This document shows, in pieces, positions 12,760-24,221 of a DNA stretch of 64,000 nt. The notes below the pieces were generated by a model that worked only from the letters and a program-made list of their open reading frames with translations, was not told where the DNA came from and did no database searches. The position numbers and the translations under genes were made by a program. Origin of the DNA: Antedon mediterranea (Eukaryota > Echinodermata > Crinoidea > Comatulida > Antedonidae); assembly GCF_964355755.1 (NCBI RefSeq), contig NC_092674.1, positions 3,911,001 to 3,975,000 of the forward strand, written 5' to 3'. Numbering within the stretch: the first letter of the stretch is position 1; each line of letters opens with the position of its first letter.

Positions 12760-13410
12760 GCTATTCAGTAAATATCCGAGTTCTTTTTTAGTGTAGTTCA
12801 ACCATGGACCTAGGTACGAGGTTGAACTGTATCAAAATGTGAACCATCATCGAGCTATAATATCTATATAGAATAATTAATAGAGCGTTAAATTACAGCG
12901 GGATATTTTAGTCCAGGTTTTGTTAATTGGCATTGAGTTCTGCTACCACCAAGGAAAAGTGAATTGTAAATCCACCCTTCCCCTGCCCCGAATGTAGTAG
13001 TAGGCCTACAAAACGAATAGAATAGGTCATTTGCAGTTTTAATAAAGTTATTCACTTTGGTAGAAATATAATGATTTCACTTATAAAAAGACAAAATAAG
13101 CGATTAAATTTAACCAAAACCCCATTGGCAGCTGCAGCTTGACTATTTTCTGTATACAGCATACATAATATATGTCTACTGTAGGTTTGGTTACGTTAGC
13201 CTCTAGACTTGCCCCAAGTCTGTAGTTATTTCGAGGCTTTTTCCGATGTTTACAAGCTCAAGTAGTAAACGTATGAAACGCCATATGTGCCAACATATTT
13301 ATCTTTTAACTAATGATTTGTTCCGCCTCTAGGACGTAGCGACCACGATTCTGTTTTATTAGAACCTCGGATTTGTTTGCCACAAAAAACGCATTACAAA
13401 ATTACCACGA
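12760..13410. other. No gene seen; partial MITE similarity
   Basis: About 13020-13150 (AATAAAGTTATTCACTTTGG region) resembles the arms of the TTAA-flanked MITE family at 15434-15640, 18085-18288 and 28326-28577. Nothing else could be assigned. Confidence 0.35.
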
Positions 13411-13491
13411 GACCGCCCGGTGATATACTGAAATTTAATTAATTAATTTGAAACGATAAAGATGAGGAAATCTGTGAGAATGAGAAAAAGT

Positions 13492-13563
13492 CGCCTCAAC
13501 CGAGACTCGAACTCGGACCGCCTGCTTGATATGCAGATGTCCTAACCATTAGACCACTGGGGC
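13492..13563 (-). tRNA. tRNA-like sequence, copy 1 (anticodon loop reads ATC)
   Basis: The minus strand folds into a cloverleaf. Box A TGGTCTAATGG and box B GTTCGAGTC are intact, and the T arm CCGAG-loop-CTCGG is fully paired. The anticodon stem CTGC/GCAG encloses ATATCAA, giving anticodon ATC. The body resembles tRNA-Glu/Asp. The acceptor stem has mismatches in this copy. Because it sits inside a duplicated repeat it may be a tRNA-derived repeat rather than a working gene. Confidence 0.5.
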
Positions 13564-13854
13564 TTTCATGGTATTGTTCGAACTCGATTGGATAACGACT
13601 CTTTAACATTCTCGGCGTGGTACGGCGGAACAGCACTAGTCCTCAGTTGTACGCACGCGCAACAGAGATCAAATTGATACGCCCTCATCTTTCAGTATTT
13701 TTATTCACGAGGCGGGATCTCCGAAGAGATACTTTTATATATATAAACACAAGAGGCAAAGAACATTAATTCTAAACCGCCCGGTGATATACTGAAATTT
13801 AATTAATTAATTTGAAACGATAAAGATGAGGAAATCTGTGAGAATGAGAAAAAG

Positions 13855-13926
13855 TCTCCCCAACCGAGACTCGAACTCGGACCGCCTGCTTGATATGCAG
13901 ATGTCCTAACCATTAGACCACTGGGG
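13855..13926 (-). tRNA. tRNA-like sequence, copy 2
   Basis: Same sequence as copy 1 except in the acceptor stem, where TTGGGG pairs properly with CCCCAG. This is therefore the best-folded of the three copies. Anticodon loop ATATCAA; intact box A and box B. Confidence 0.55.
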
Positions 13927-14139
13927 CTTTCATGGTATTGTTCGAACTCGATTGGATAACGACTCTTTAACATTCTCGGCGTCGTACGGTGGAACAGCAC
14001 TAGTCCTCAGTTGTACGCACGCGCAACAGAGATCAAATTGATACGCCCTCATCTTTCAGTATTTTTATTCACGAGGCGGGATCTCCGAAGAGATACTTAT
14101 ATATATATAAACACAATAGGCAAAGAACACATATACTGA

Positions 14140-14368
<229 letters not shown>

Positions 14369-14439
14369 AAAAAATTCAGTATATCACCGGGCGGTTTAGA
14401 ATTAATGTTCTTTGCCTCTTGTGTTTATATATATATATG

Positions 14440-15250
14440 AAGATGAAGGGCTAGTGTTGCCCGAAAGCTCTGCTAACTTTTCTGGCTGTTTTACTTTATC
14501 GTTTTGATTTAGTTTTCCGTTTTTTTTTTGTATCTCCATTGAGATCTAGCTACATGATACCCACAGCATTGTCATTTCTTCAGTAATTTGCCTTTGGCAC
14601 AGCACAGGCACAGAATAAATTCTAATCCGCCCGGTGATATAATGAAATTTAATTAATTAGAAACAATAAAAATGACGAAACCTGTGAGAATGAGAGAAAG
14701 TCCTAACTGAGATTCGAACCCGGAACCTTCTGCTTGATATGCAGATGTTCTAACCATTAGACCACTGGGGCTTTCATTATATTGTTCCAATTCGATTGGA
14801 CAGACTCTCGGTGGGGTATGGCTGAATGTATCTGTACATAGCTGTGCCTACTGTATACTGGTGGATATATATATATTGCTGCTACTAAATTTGTCGATTA
14901 ATTTTACGTTTCTCCTCCGAAACCGCTGAATGGTACGTGCTCACATTTGGCACACTTATGTTTCCTTTTATCATTGTTGAATGTTTTGATATTAGCCTAA
15001 TTGTTAAAACAACCTTCACAACCAAAATATTTCTTTGTAATAAAATTTATTTTAAATGGAACGCTACAAAAATAATCCTCTGCTTCATCAGAGCATGAAT
15101 GCCTAATAACCAGACAAGAACGTATCTTTATTACGTTTTACTATCAATCCATTTTCATATCACGCAATCCATTTTTCAACAATATAGTATACAGTATAGT
15201 ATAATAACATTTTGATTGAATAGTGAGGGATTAGTTACAGTTTGACTTTG
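14440..15250. repeat. Composite dispersed repeat with third tRNA-like copy
   Basis: 14441-14600 (gatgaagggctagtgttgcc, ccacagcattgtcatt) recurs at 18630-18700, 19230-19350, inverted at 52500-52660, and in part at 63020-63080. 14940-15240 (ATATTTCTTTGTAATAAAAT region) recurs at 18700-18960, inverted at 53040-53290, and at 54850-55090. These are parts of one repeat family. No gene is seen. Confidence 0.6.
14700..14771 (-). tRNA. tRNA-like sequence, copy 3 (diverged)
   Basis: Retains box A TGGTCTAATGG, box B GTTCGAATC, the CTGC/GCAG anticodon stem and loop ATATCAA. The acceptor 3' side is degraded (GTTAGGAC). Probably a pseudogene of the 13492 and 13855 copies. Confidence 0.4.
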
Positions 15251-15433
15251 AATAAACCATTGGTAATTTACTGAAAATCCAAAATGAACTTGTGTTATAA
15301 TACAAACAACAGTATTCAATCAAAGAAACGCTCTACTACACATGAGAAATAGATGTCGGTCGATAAACTTCTGACGACGACTAAAACAACGACAATCAGC
15401 TAAATGTTAGTGATTTTATTTCATCTCTGGCTT

Positions 15434-15640
15434 GTTAAAGTTGTATTGTCCCCCAAAACATGAAAAATAAAGATGAAAAAAATCAAATTTTGAATAGACC
15501 ATTTTGTAGTTATAATAAAGTTATTCACTTTCGCCGAAAAAAAATCCGAAAAAAATATTGATTTCGCTTATAAAAAATCAAAATAAGTTTACCATTTTTT
15601 CGAACTCATAAGTTCAGAAATTCCAAAATAACGATGGTTA
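15434..15640. mobile_element. MITE end, TTAA target type (left arm)
   Basis: TTAAAGTTGTATTGTCCCCC is the terminus of a MITE family seen complete at 28326-28577. An oppositely oriented terminus, GGGGGACAATACATCTTTAA, lies at 18267-18288. The two could be the ends of one long element spanning 15434-18288 or two separate halves. Confidence 0.5.
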
Positions 15641-15699
15641 GCTAACAGCTCATAAATATGCATGATATGTTAATGAGTATCCAAACAGGGGAGATCCGA

Positions 15700-16690
15700 T
15701 CTGTTCACCACGTAAACAAACATGTGCGAAGAACAGAAGAAAGTGCTGGGGTTTCCCTGATCGTATGATGTAAAAAGCTCTGCCGTTAATTTGCTGGTAA
15801 GTAGAATTCTATTTTAGATGAATGACACATCCTCCTATAATAGTTTTTGGCGTATAGCTATAGGCTTAGCTATCTAGGCTAGGGCTATAATATAAGCCTA
15901 CTTCTACTATCTAGTAGGGCCTAGGCCTAGTACTGTAGTTTACTACTGTGTAGTGTAGTGTAGCAGCAGCTGTAGGCAGGCAGATAATCGGGTCAGAAAA
16001 GTAGACGGGAACCCACTTTGAGGCCTAGCTAGGTCCTATATATCGTACTCACCTAGCTAAGCCATCACTCCACAACTAGCTACAGGAAATAGGCCTACTA
16101 TGTTGATGTACCACTGATATACATTTGGAGCTCGAATTAATTTTAAAGTCTAAAAAAAGACTAACTGATGACAAAAAACGAACATTTGGAAAATGATCAG
16201 CATACAGTACCAAAGAAGTTGACGGTAGAATAGATTGTTGTTGATAGCAACCAAAACGAAAACACTAGTAATTAGACTAGGCCTTTTTTAGGGAGGAGAT
16301 GCACTTTTCAGGGATTCCTTACTGTACATTAGTATCCCAAATTGAAAACTTCAGATTCATGTACAGAAATAATAATTATATGTATGCAATACATTGTGAA
16401 ATATTTAACTTTTCTATTTGACTTTTGTATTTATACATCATTGTTTTTCAATTTATAGACTTAAGCTAATGAAGACTGGAACAGAAGTTACACCCATACA
16501 GCATTTTAAGGGCAACTGGCAGTAGACTCGGTAGTGGAACACAAGATAAATATTGGATGACTATCATAAAGCATTAGGCAAATGTGTTGGTTGTTTTCCA
16601 GCTTTTAAAATGTTGTATAGTTTTCATAATTCGAGCAATAACATTTGTATACAGCATTAAATAAATAAAAAATACTACTACTACTACAGT
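15700..16690 (+). other. Possible two-exon plus-strand transcript
   Basis: A strong donor (TTGCTG|GTAAGTAG at 15797) is followed by a good acceptor (TTCAATTTATAG|ACTT at 16459) and AATAAATAAA near 16660. No long reading frame is present; the best is an 18-codon ORF starting MKTGTEVTPIQHF in the second exon. This could be a non-coding or micropeptide transcript running tail to tail with the minus-strand gene at 16764-17910, or chance. Confidence 0.25.
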
Positions 16691-16763
16691 ACATGAGATA
16701 AAATCACCATAATTTTAATGTGTGAAGATTTACAGTACAGTACAGTAAAAAATGAGTTAATTA

Positions 16764-17910
16764 CTAGTATATTTCATTGAATTTCTGCATTATTGTTGAC
16801 AATTTATTTTCAACTATTAATTGATGTGTTGATTGTGGCATTACAGCAATAGCTTGTCTTCTTTGATTGTTCATCCATTTTAAAGTGTCATAGTAAGAAA
16901 CGTTCAAATAAATATTGTGAATGTTGCTACCACATTTTGTGTTGATTTCTTCACCATTTTCCACTACTTGCTCATATTGTTCATTCAAGTGTGTTAATAC
17001 CTATTAAAAGAAAGACATTATTTATTAAAATATGTACATAAAAAGTTTAATTGTGTGAATGTTGGTTTGAACGTTATTGCTTTGGAAGAATTTTCAACAT
17101 AACGGTACTAAGTACTGTAAAGTACACATTCCAAAAAATATTTAACTTAGATTATTTGGTCATTTTCTCTAAAATAATAACATTATTGGATGTACAGTAT
17201 AGGCCTAGTTACAATTTTCACAAATTTATATTAGCATTAAAATCTAATTAATCATGAAGGAAAAACCAAGCACCATAATCTCTCCTGGCCCTGGTGGTGA
17301 CCTTATTTTCTATTTTTGGCAGCCATTCACAAGTTTTCGCTTTTTGAGTTTCGCTGCTCTTATGTATAATTTTTTTTAATCACAAACTCTACATAGAAAA
17401 GAAAATTAAATGTTTTAAAATGAATGAAAAGTGATATGAATAATGATAAATTAAAGACTATTATTAATATTATAGTATTATACTAAAAATAAGACGAGTT
17501 GGTGGTGTCGAAATTCACACAAGTCACAATAAAACCATGGAGGTATAAAATATTTTATTTTTATACCTCCATGCTAAAACCTTATTCCTTACTCCATGCT
17601 CACAGATGAATGTTATAGGCCTAATCCTATTTAAAGCTAGGTTGGCAATAACTATTAATAAGGCTTACAAGTTGTATCTATTAGTATTAGCTAGGCCTGC
17701 TACTCACTCAGGGTGAACCCTCACTCAGGCCTACAACTAGGCCTAGTACTACTACTACTACTACTAGACTAGCTACTACTCTAGGCCTAGCCAATAGATA
17801 GGGGATAGTACACTAGATAGCCAGTACAGCTGTAATGGGCTAGCTAGGCTTCCTATACTAACTAACAAAGCTGCACCATAGAAACTACAGTTCTTACTTA
17901 CCAATCTGCT
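16764..17910 (-). CDS. Putative small spliced gene of unknown function
   Basis: The terminal exon 16764-17000 is open from a good acceptor (CTTTCTTTTAATAG|GTA) to a stop. It encodes VLTHLNEQYEQVVENGEEIN and onwards, about 78 residues with charged helical character (KWMNNQRRQAI, STIMQKFNEIY). A possible preceding exon at about 17302-17360 (SSETQKAKTCEWLPKIENK) ends AAG|GTCACC in phase 0, matching the next exon's phase, but its own acceptor is weak. A 5' non-coding exon may end at 17902 (GCAGATTG|GTAAGTAAG). I do not recognise the protein. The gene lies between two oppositely oriented TTAA-MITE ends, so it may be cargo of an element rather than host DNA. Confidence 0.4.
17536..17573. mobile_element. 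38-bp palindromic micro-insertion
   Basis: Near-perfect palindrome starting CATGGAGGTATAAAATA and ending TTTTTATACCTCCATG. Flanks are ATAAAAC (17529-17535) and CTAAAAC (17574-17580), a 7-bp duplication with one mismatch. Confidence 0.65.
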
Positions 17911-18084
17911 AGGGCCTAGTCATAGTCTCTTCTTCAAGTAGGAGTTGTTTTTGTTGTTGTTAAACTACAGAACTTTCCCACATCGTCGTCTCGCCATATC
18001 ACGTCGTATTTTTTTCTGATGACCTAGAGGTCACATACACGCGCAAGAATCATACAATATGCATAATTCATAAGCTAATTCAGG

Positions 18085-18288
18085 TCAAGGGTTAAATTAA
18101 ACCGGAAGCCAGCTGGCTGCCAGCCAACCGACTTCCGGTTGACTATTTTTTACTTTAAATTACGATTTTCTAAGGTAAATAATTTTTTTTTTGATCCAAT
18201 TTTTGTTCAAAGTGAATAACTTTTATGTATCATTAAAATGGCCTTTAAAAAAAAAAAAGTTTTGTTCAGGGGGACAATACATCTTTAA
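18085..18288. mobile_element. MITE end, TTAA target type (right arm)
   Basis: Carries GTTCAGGGGGACAATACATC and the internal GTGAATAACTTTTATG and AAAATGGCC patches shared with 28326-28577 and 15434-15640, plus a GCTGCCAGCCAA motif also present in the complete copy. Confidence 0.5.
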
Positions 18289-18289
18289 A

Positions 18290-19356
18290 GTTTTCATGAC
18301 ACATTACCGGACTTCCCCCTCCTCTCGCAATGAACGACAGTACAGATCTTCCCTATCTAGGCTCGTGTATGTAGCATACTAAGTTAGTCACAAAGTACCC
18401 ACGCATAGCAGTGTTACTAGAGCCATCACAGATTACCTTCAAAAATTCATCGACAAACGAAATATAGCTTATATTCATTCCTTTTAAATATTAGGCATAT
18501 TGCCAAGGCTAATAATCGATTTGTCCATAATTATTGCGTTTTGCCGGGGGTTTTCCATAATCTAAGGCCAATTTTTAGGCCAAATCATAATTGTGCGTAT
18601 AGTTTTGTATTTCCGATGCGTGTATGCGTTTTGATTTAGTTTTTCGTTTTTTTTTTTATCTCCATTGAGATGCAGCTACATGATACCCACAGCATTGTCT
18701 GTTTTGATATTAGCATAATTGTTAAAACGACCTTCACAACCAAAATATTTCTTTGTAATAAAATTTATTTTAAATGGAACGCTACAAAAATAATCCTCTG
18801 CTTCATCACAGCATAAATACCTAATAACCAGACAAGAACGTATCTTTATTACTTTTTACTATCAATCCATTTTCATATCACGCAATCCATTTTTCAACAA
18901 TACAGTAGTATAATAACATTTTGATTGAATAGTGAGGGATTAGTTACAGTTTGACTTTGAATAAACCATATTAGGAATATTGCCAAGGCTAATAATCGAT
19001 TTGTCCATAATTATTGCGTTTTGCCGGGTTTTTTTCATAATCTAAGGCCAATTTTTAGGCCAAATCATAATTGTGCGTATAGTTTTGTATTTCCGATGCG
19101 TGTAGTACCCTATTTATCTTAATTTCCGTACGTTCGTAAATATTAGGCCGAATTTCCGTAGTAATTTATAGACGTTCCGAAATTTGAACCGTGTTATACC
19201 GGTAGCAGAGCAAAGGTTGCTTCTTTCTGCAAATGTTTTCTGGCTGTTTACTTTATCGTTTTGATTTAGCTTTTCGCTTTTTATTTTTGTATCTCCATTG
19301 AGATCCAGCCACTGATACCCACAGCATTGTCATTTTTTTCAGTAATTTGCCTTTGG

Positions 19357-19428
<72 letters not shown>

Positions 19429-19430
19429 AA
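18290..19430. repeat. Dispersed repeats and second (TA)n tract
   Basis: 18290-18620 and 18960-19200 repeat each other in part (GCCAAGGCTAATAATCGATT) and recur at 55100-55620. 18700-18960 is a copy of 14990-15245. 19359-19424 is a pure TA run. No gene is seen. Confidence 0.65.
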
Positions 19431-20640
19431 ACAGAATATAAATAAAATGATAATAAAGGACAGTCATAGGTCATCTATCATAAAATAATATTTATTTCTA
19501 CAACATGAATATGTCAGTTAATGTAATCTTTACATTGTATAATCATGAATACATTTTTTCGTAATCCCAAAAGAACTATCTGACAGGGTAAAATGTAGGC
19601 CTACTAAAACACATGTTTCACTGATATAACAAAACAACCACAAACTATTACTGATCTGGTGTAAACTAGGCTAAGAAGGAGTCTTATCCTAGTCTACATC
19701 AGATCAAAGTTACAAAGTCACTTGTAGAGTAAACAACAATTACTGATCTAGGATACGGTCCAATAAATAGATTACAAATAATTTGTTTTAGAGAAAAAAT
19801 ATAAAACTGAATGATACTAAGATCAAGACTGAAACAGATTGTACATTCATTATTATTCAAGACTTACTATTTTTTTTTTCAATTATCTATATTCATTATT
19901 ATTATTACACTCCAAAATATTATTAATATATTCAATCTGAGAATCCAACAAGATGGCGCTGTACGACAGTACAATTACGCGTTGCATTACATAAACTATT
20001 TTTATTTAAATTCCTCCAACAGACACAGGATAAGTTGAGGTTATGTATTCTTGATAGTAACTTGATATCCTATTTTGCGTTTAAATCTATAGAATGTTAG
20101 TCCCACTATAAAAACGAAACAAATAACAGATATTGGATCCGAGAAGTTCAATTCAAAATTTAATTCAAATATATATTCACATTGTTTTGTCGTAGGTCCC
20201 TATAACAGCGATTACTATATTTTTGTCTGCCCTTCGTGATAATAATAATGTGATTTTTTTCAGTTTTTTTTTGTTCAGTAGGCCTACTTTCCTTAAATGA
20301 TTAGGCCTAACGTAGGAAAGGAATTAATGAGTAACTACTAATTTATTGATTTGATGATACATATATAGATTGACAGATAAATTGATTTATGTAAAGATTG
20401 CCAAGCCCACTTACCCATCCTAAACAAATACTTTAAAAATAACTACCTAAAAACACCAAAGCAATGTACAAGGACTTTTTACGTTACAATTAATTCCTAA
20501 AGGATGCACTACTTTTATTATGTCAAAAACAATTGATGGAAGATTGTGGGAGAGAAACCCGGACACCACCCTTTGTCTGGCTTCATACTTGTTTATTCCA
20601 ACCCCAATGCTCAAACATCGATATAGTTCCTCCCACGTTT
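19430..20640. repeat. 3' flank of gene E, duplicated at 50590-52010
   Basis: No gene. 19450-20010 aligns with 50640-50890 and 51770-52010, including CCAACAAGATGGCGCTGTAC. 20330-20640 matches the DNA downstream of copy B (about 4780-5130). This shows the flank was copied together with the gene in one case and without it in another. Confidence 0.6.
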
Positions 20641-20661
20641 TTAGGCCTACCTAATCAGTTC

Positions 20662-22424
20662 TTAACGTTTTTTCTTTTTCTTACTTTTCGGAACATCTAG
20701 ACTATAGCTTCTCTTATTTGTTGTTATCAGTTTAGAAGCTACATGGTGTAGACCTAAATCTTTAAGGTCTTTAACTAATTCTTTCGCACCATCAGCAAAT
20801 ACATTCTTTGTTTTTTCAAGATGCATGATTAAAGACCATTGATCTGTATACGCATTCTGTGGCACTTCATACACACTTCCCACTCGTTTTGCTTCATCTT
20901 TCGAAAGTGCTTTCCCGAGTCCCATCAGTTGTTGTCGATAGGCCGAAAATGATGTAATTTCACCGTCTTTGTTTGCGTCACTGAGTAGTTTCACATCCTC
21001 TACAACTCCACGAGTATCTGTCACTTTCACCATGTCGATTAGAACTTTGTAGTTTGTACGCGTAAGATCTCCACAAACCTTCAAAGTATCGAACAAGCTG
21101 GATACGTATTTGTGTTCTTCTGCATCTTGTATAATGTCCTTGAACAGCAGTCTCAGCATGGTTATTTTGTCTCTGTCTTGGTACCATTGTGATGTCTTTG
21201 ACAGCATGACATTAAACTCCTTGGATTCTAACTCTAAAGAAAGTGAACGGATTTATGTTGTGATGTGACGTAACTAATTGGAACAGGTTACTTATTGTAG
21301 GCCTATATTGGAGAAATAAATTAAATACTAATACAAATAGGTAGCCCTCTATTCATTATAAACGTAATTAAAACTGTTAAACAGAATGGTTAGACTACCT
21401 TTAAGTGCTGATGTCACATCTTCGTTCAGATCTGCTAAAACAAAAATAAAATCTTGTCATCACTGAATATTTAAAGTTTAAAATAAACATGGGCCTACAA
21501 TAAAAAAAAAATAACAGTAAAATATGAATTATTTTTTCAATCTAGTTTACCTTGTGCTGCTGTTGACGTCGATTGTGATTGTTCTTTAGTCACTGTAAGT
21601 TTTGACAGATTACCTGAAATAATAATACATTTATATATAAATAACTATTTTTTTAAAATAAATTTCTTACACGCTAAATACGCCTTGCATGAAGCAAGGA
21701 AATATCATATTGCCTCTGGTAAATATGTTAATTGTTTGAGCACATCAATCAAAATCAGTCAACCAAAATCATTAGTTACCCACCAAATTATATAAAAAGT
21801 ACAAAATATAAAAATAATCGTTACCAAAAGAGGTGTTCTTACATACACGAGTTATACGTACAGATAACTGAATTATGTTAAATTAAAGATAAATATTGTT
21901 TTATACACACCTAATTTTTTCTTTGCTGTTGAGTTAAGGTTACTTGCAAACCGTTTTATCTTCACTTTTGTAGAGTCTAATCGTCCATGTTTCTCCAGGT
22001 GGAATACCAGATCCCAGATATTGTCAAAGCCTTTGTGACCTAGTTTGTAGGAAGCACGTAGTTTGCGCAGATCATCATCTCCAACTGCCATCAGAGCTTC
22101 ATACAATGCTTTTCGATAAGGTGAAAGTCCCTTTCCCTTTTTAGCATCGTTGGTGTAGTCTTTTATGACATCTTTATCTGACTGCAAATTTGTCACTTCG
22201 GCAATTTCTGATAGAAGGTTTATTTTGGTGTATCTTATGTCCCCCGATTCTTGGAGTTTATAAAATAAATCCAACCCATCGATACCTTTAAAGTCTAACA
22301 GTGAGAGGGGTATATAATCATAAAGAAGAAATCTTAACAATAGGAATTTATCACCTTCATATTCGTTACTAAGATCTCTAAGAAATTCTGCAAAGCGATC
22401 TTTGTTTTCTTGTTCATCTCCCAT
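20662..22424 (-). CDS. Gene E: complete DED-like adaptor, four coding exons, about 394 aa
   Basis: Exon 1 22424-21911, exon 2 21613-21551, exon 3 21434-21399, exon 4 21233-20662 (stop). All junctions are GT-AG and phase 1, and the joined frame is open throughout (1185 nt). Residues about 10-85 fit the DED pattern (FAEFLRDLSNEYEG, LLRFLLYDYI, LFYKLQESGDI, NLLSEIAEVTNL). About 100-168 is a second module (YRKALYEALMAVG, FDNIWDLVFHLEKHG). Exon 4 encodes a second pair: about 217-285 (TMLRLLFKDIIQDAEEH, SLFDTLKVCGDLTR) and about 300-375 (YRQQLMGLGKALSKDE, DQWSLIMHLEKTKN, LKDLGLHHVASKL). The C-terminus is a basic KSKKKKKR tail, possibly nuclear or RNA/membrane-binding. The charge-triad RxDL motif of classical DEDs is not obvious. 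The ATG follows an acceptor, so a 5'UTR exon lies upstream. This is the best intact member of the cluster; function as a death-fold adaptor is inferred. Confidence 0.78.
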
Positions 22425-22429
22425 TCTGT

Positions 22430-23800
22430 CGGATAGTAAAATAAAGTGATAAAAATGATAAGATGATCAGGATCAGGATTGTAGTCATAGTGGTGGTGCA
22501 AGAGCGGTGTACAGGAATTATGGATATAATTTGCCAGTTTGTTATCTAGTATTGGAACTGCCATGCCTATTATGAAATATACAAAAGACGGTTATAGAAT
22601 ATTTGGCCAACTATTAGGAAGTAGCAGGTTTATCAAATTGCTATGATTGATTTGTAGATGATTGCAATCCCACGGTGTCTGTCACCAACTCTTGAGACAT
22701 TCAGAAAGGTTCGAATAACCCGATGAAGTAAATTCCGCAGGATCTTCTTCACCAAGCCAAGCTTCAATCAACCAAAATATTTATTGCAGCAACCACGTAG
22801 GCCTATCAATCACTTGGGAACAATATTGAAAATTGTAGGCCTATAGGCTTTATCAACTATTTATGATGATATTGTATACTCTATAATAACTTTTTCATGC
22901 AGTAACAAGTTTATTTTGTATGTTTGCGTTTATGTACACACTAAACAAAGCAAGACATGCTTTAGATGGTGACCGTAAACAATGTACCTAGTTTAGTTCC
23001 TATTCTTATTCACACATAATTTGAGGAATCCTTATTATCGGTCGTGGAGCTAAAGTCTAACCGGAAACACCCATAGTTAGTCATAGATTCTAAATAGTTT
23101 TTAGTCGCGTGCAAACGCGACTCTACTGCTGAAGTCGGTCGGTTCGACTGCAGCCATGTATATGGCCTTGTTTTATAACCTTTTTGTCGGTAAACAATAT
23201 AATGTTGTGCTCGAGCACTAACTAAATTTAATTAGTAAACAGAGTTACGTTACGTGGTTAAAAACAGTATGTATAGGCCTACAAACTTTCTATGCCATTG
23301 AGTAAACAGATTCTAGCAGTTCTTTTCGCGATTTACTCAATTTTGTTCTTACATAATTTATATTATATAACTTTTGTTTTATGGCCTCAAAGTAGATATG
23401 CCTACGTATTTTGATTTTAGGTTCATGTTGTAGCCTTTTTTAGGATTTACAACTGTACATTACCTTTGCTCTATGCTTGATTTGTGCAAATCTGTTGATT
23501 GAGTTTTCCTCGTCAATACAGTGGTAACTTTGTTCATGCAAAAATAATAAAAATCACAGTACAGTACAGTAGAAAAACACACTGCTCAAAATATAAAAAA
23601 TATGAAATATTTTATTATAATTAAATACAATTTTCATCACAAATTGCAAATAACAAAAATATATAGTCCCATAAAAATGTTGATGAATGATAAAATACAA
23701 CTACTGCTACTACTTTTTTGGGATTTGGAAACCAGTGACTATACAGTTCAGGTTTGCTAACTTTTATGGCAAACTGATTGATTATAAATACAGTCAATCA
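22430..23800. other. Intergenic region between genes E and D
   Basis: No gene seen. 22530-22590 matches the region upstream of gene A. 23100-23200 contains TTAGTCGCGTGCAAACGCGA and the GTCGGTCGG / GCAGCCATGTAT patches that recur at 46805-46990 and 48565-49370, a dispersed palindromic repeat. TTTATT at 23611-23616 could be the poly(A) signal (AATAAA on the minus strand) of gene D. Confidence 0.4.
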
Positions 23801-23803
23801 TAC

Positions 23804-23845
23804 CAGGGAAGAGTTAAATTAAAATTGTAATTTAACTCTTCCCCG
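23804..23845. mobile_element. 42-bp palindromic micro-insertion with 7-bp duplication
   Basis: CAGGGAAGAGTTAAATT pairs with AATTTAACTCTTCCCCG across a short loop. ATCATAC is present on both sides (23797-23803 and 23846-23852). Confidence 0.75.
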
Positions 23846-24221
23846 ATCATACAGTTTTTCTACTTGACTTGATAAAATCTTCTGCTAAGCAAGTCAGCAA
23901 TCCAAGCGGTATTTAAAGATGAAACATTCATATTAATTAATCTGGAACGTAGAAGGCTTTAAAAAACCAGTGAACAAAATGTGAAAGACAGTGTAGAAGA
24001 ATTGTCAGCATACCTATGCAACAAATAAATAAGGCTGACATTAAGTGTGGCATAGGAGGACTTTCTTAGTAGCAACAGTGTTGGAATGTTTCCAATCAGT
24101 AGGTAGATGTAGTAGAAGTTTGTAAAGACGAAATAATGATACGGGATAAATTCAAATGAGAACGTTTTAATAAAACGAGCAGAAATTAAGGATGCTTTTT
24201 GTTCAGAATCCGAAGACTCAC

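Larger units (their letters stand above)
13412..14135. repeat. Direct tandem duplication (unit about 363 bp) carrying a tRNA-like gene
   Basis: Two nearly identical units begin at 13412 and 13776 with ACCGCCCGGTGATATACTGA. Each contains one minus-strand tRNA-like sequence and ends with a short TA run and CAAAGAACA. A third, more diverged copy lies at about 14625-14830, and a short inverted piece of the unit at 14366-14440 faces the array across a TA microsatellite. Confidence 0.8.

Noticed and set aside
12797-12831. Hairpin GTTCAACC...GGTTGAAC near a CATGG word
   Set aside because: The flanks are inverted rather than direct repeats; a plain hairpin, not an insertion with a duplication.
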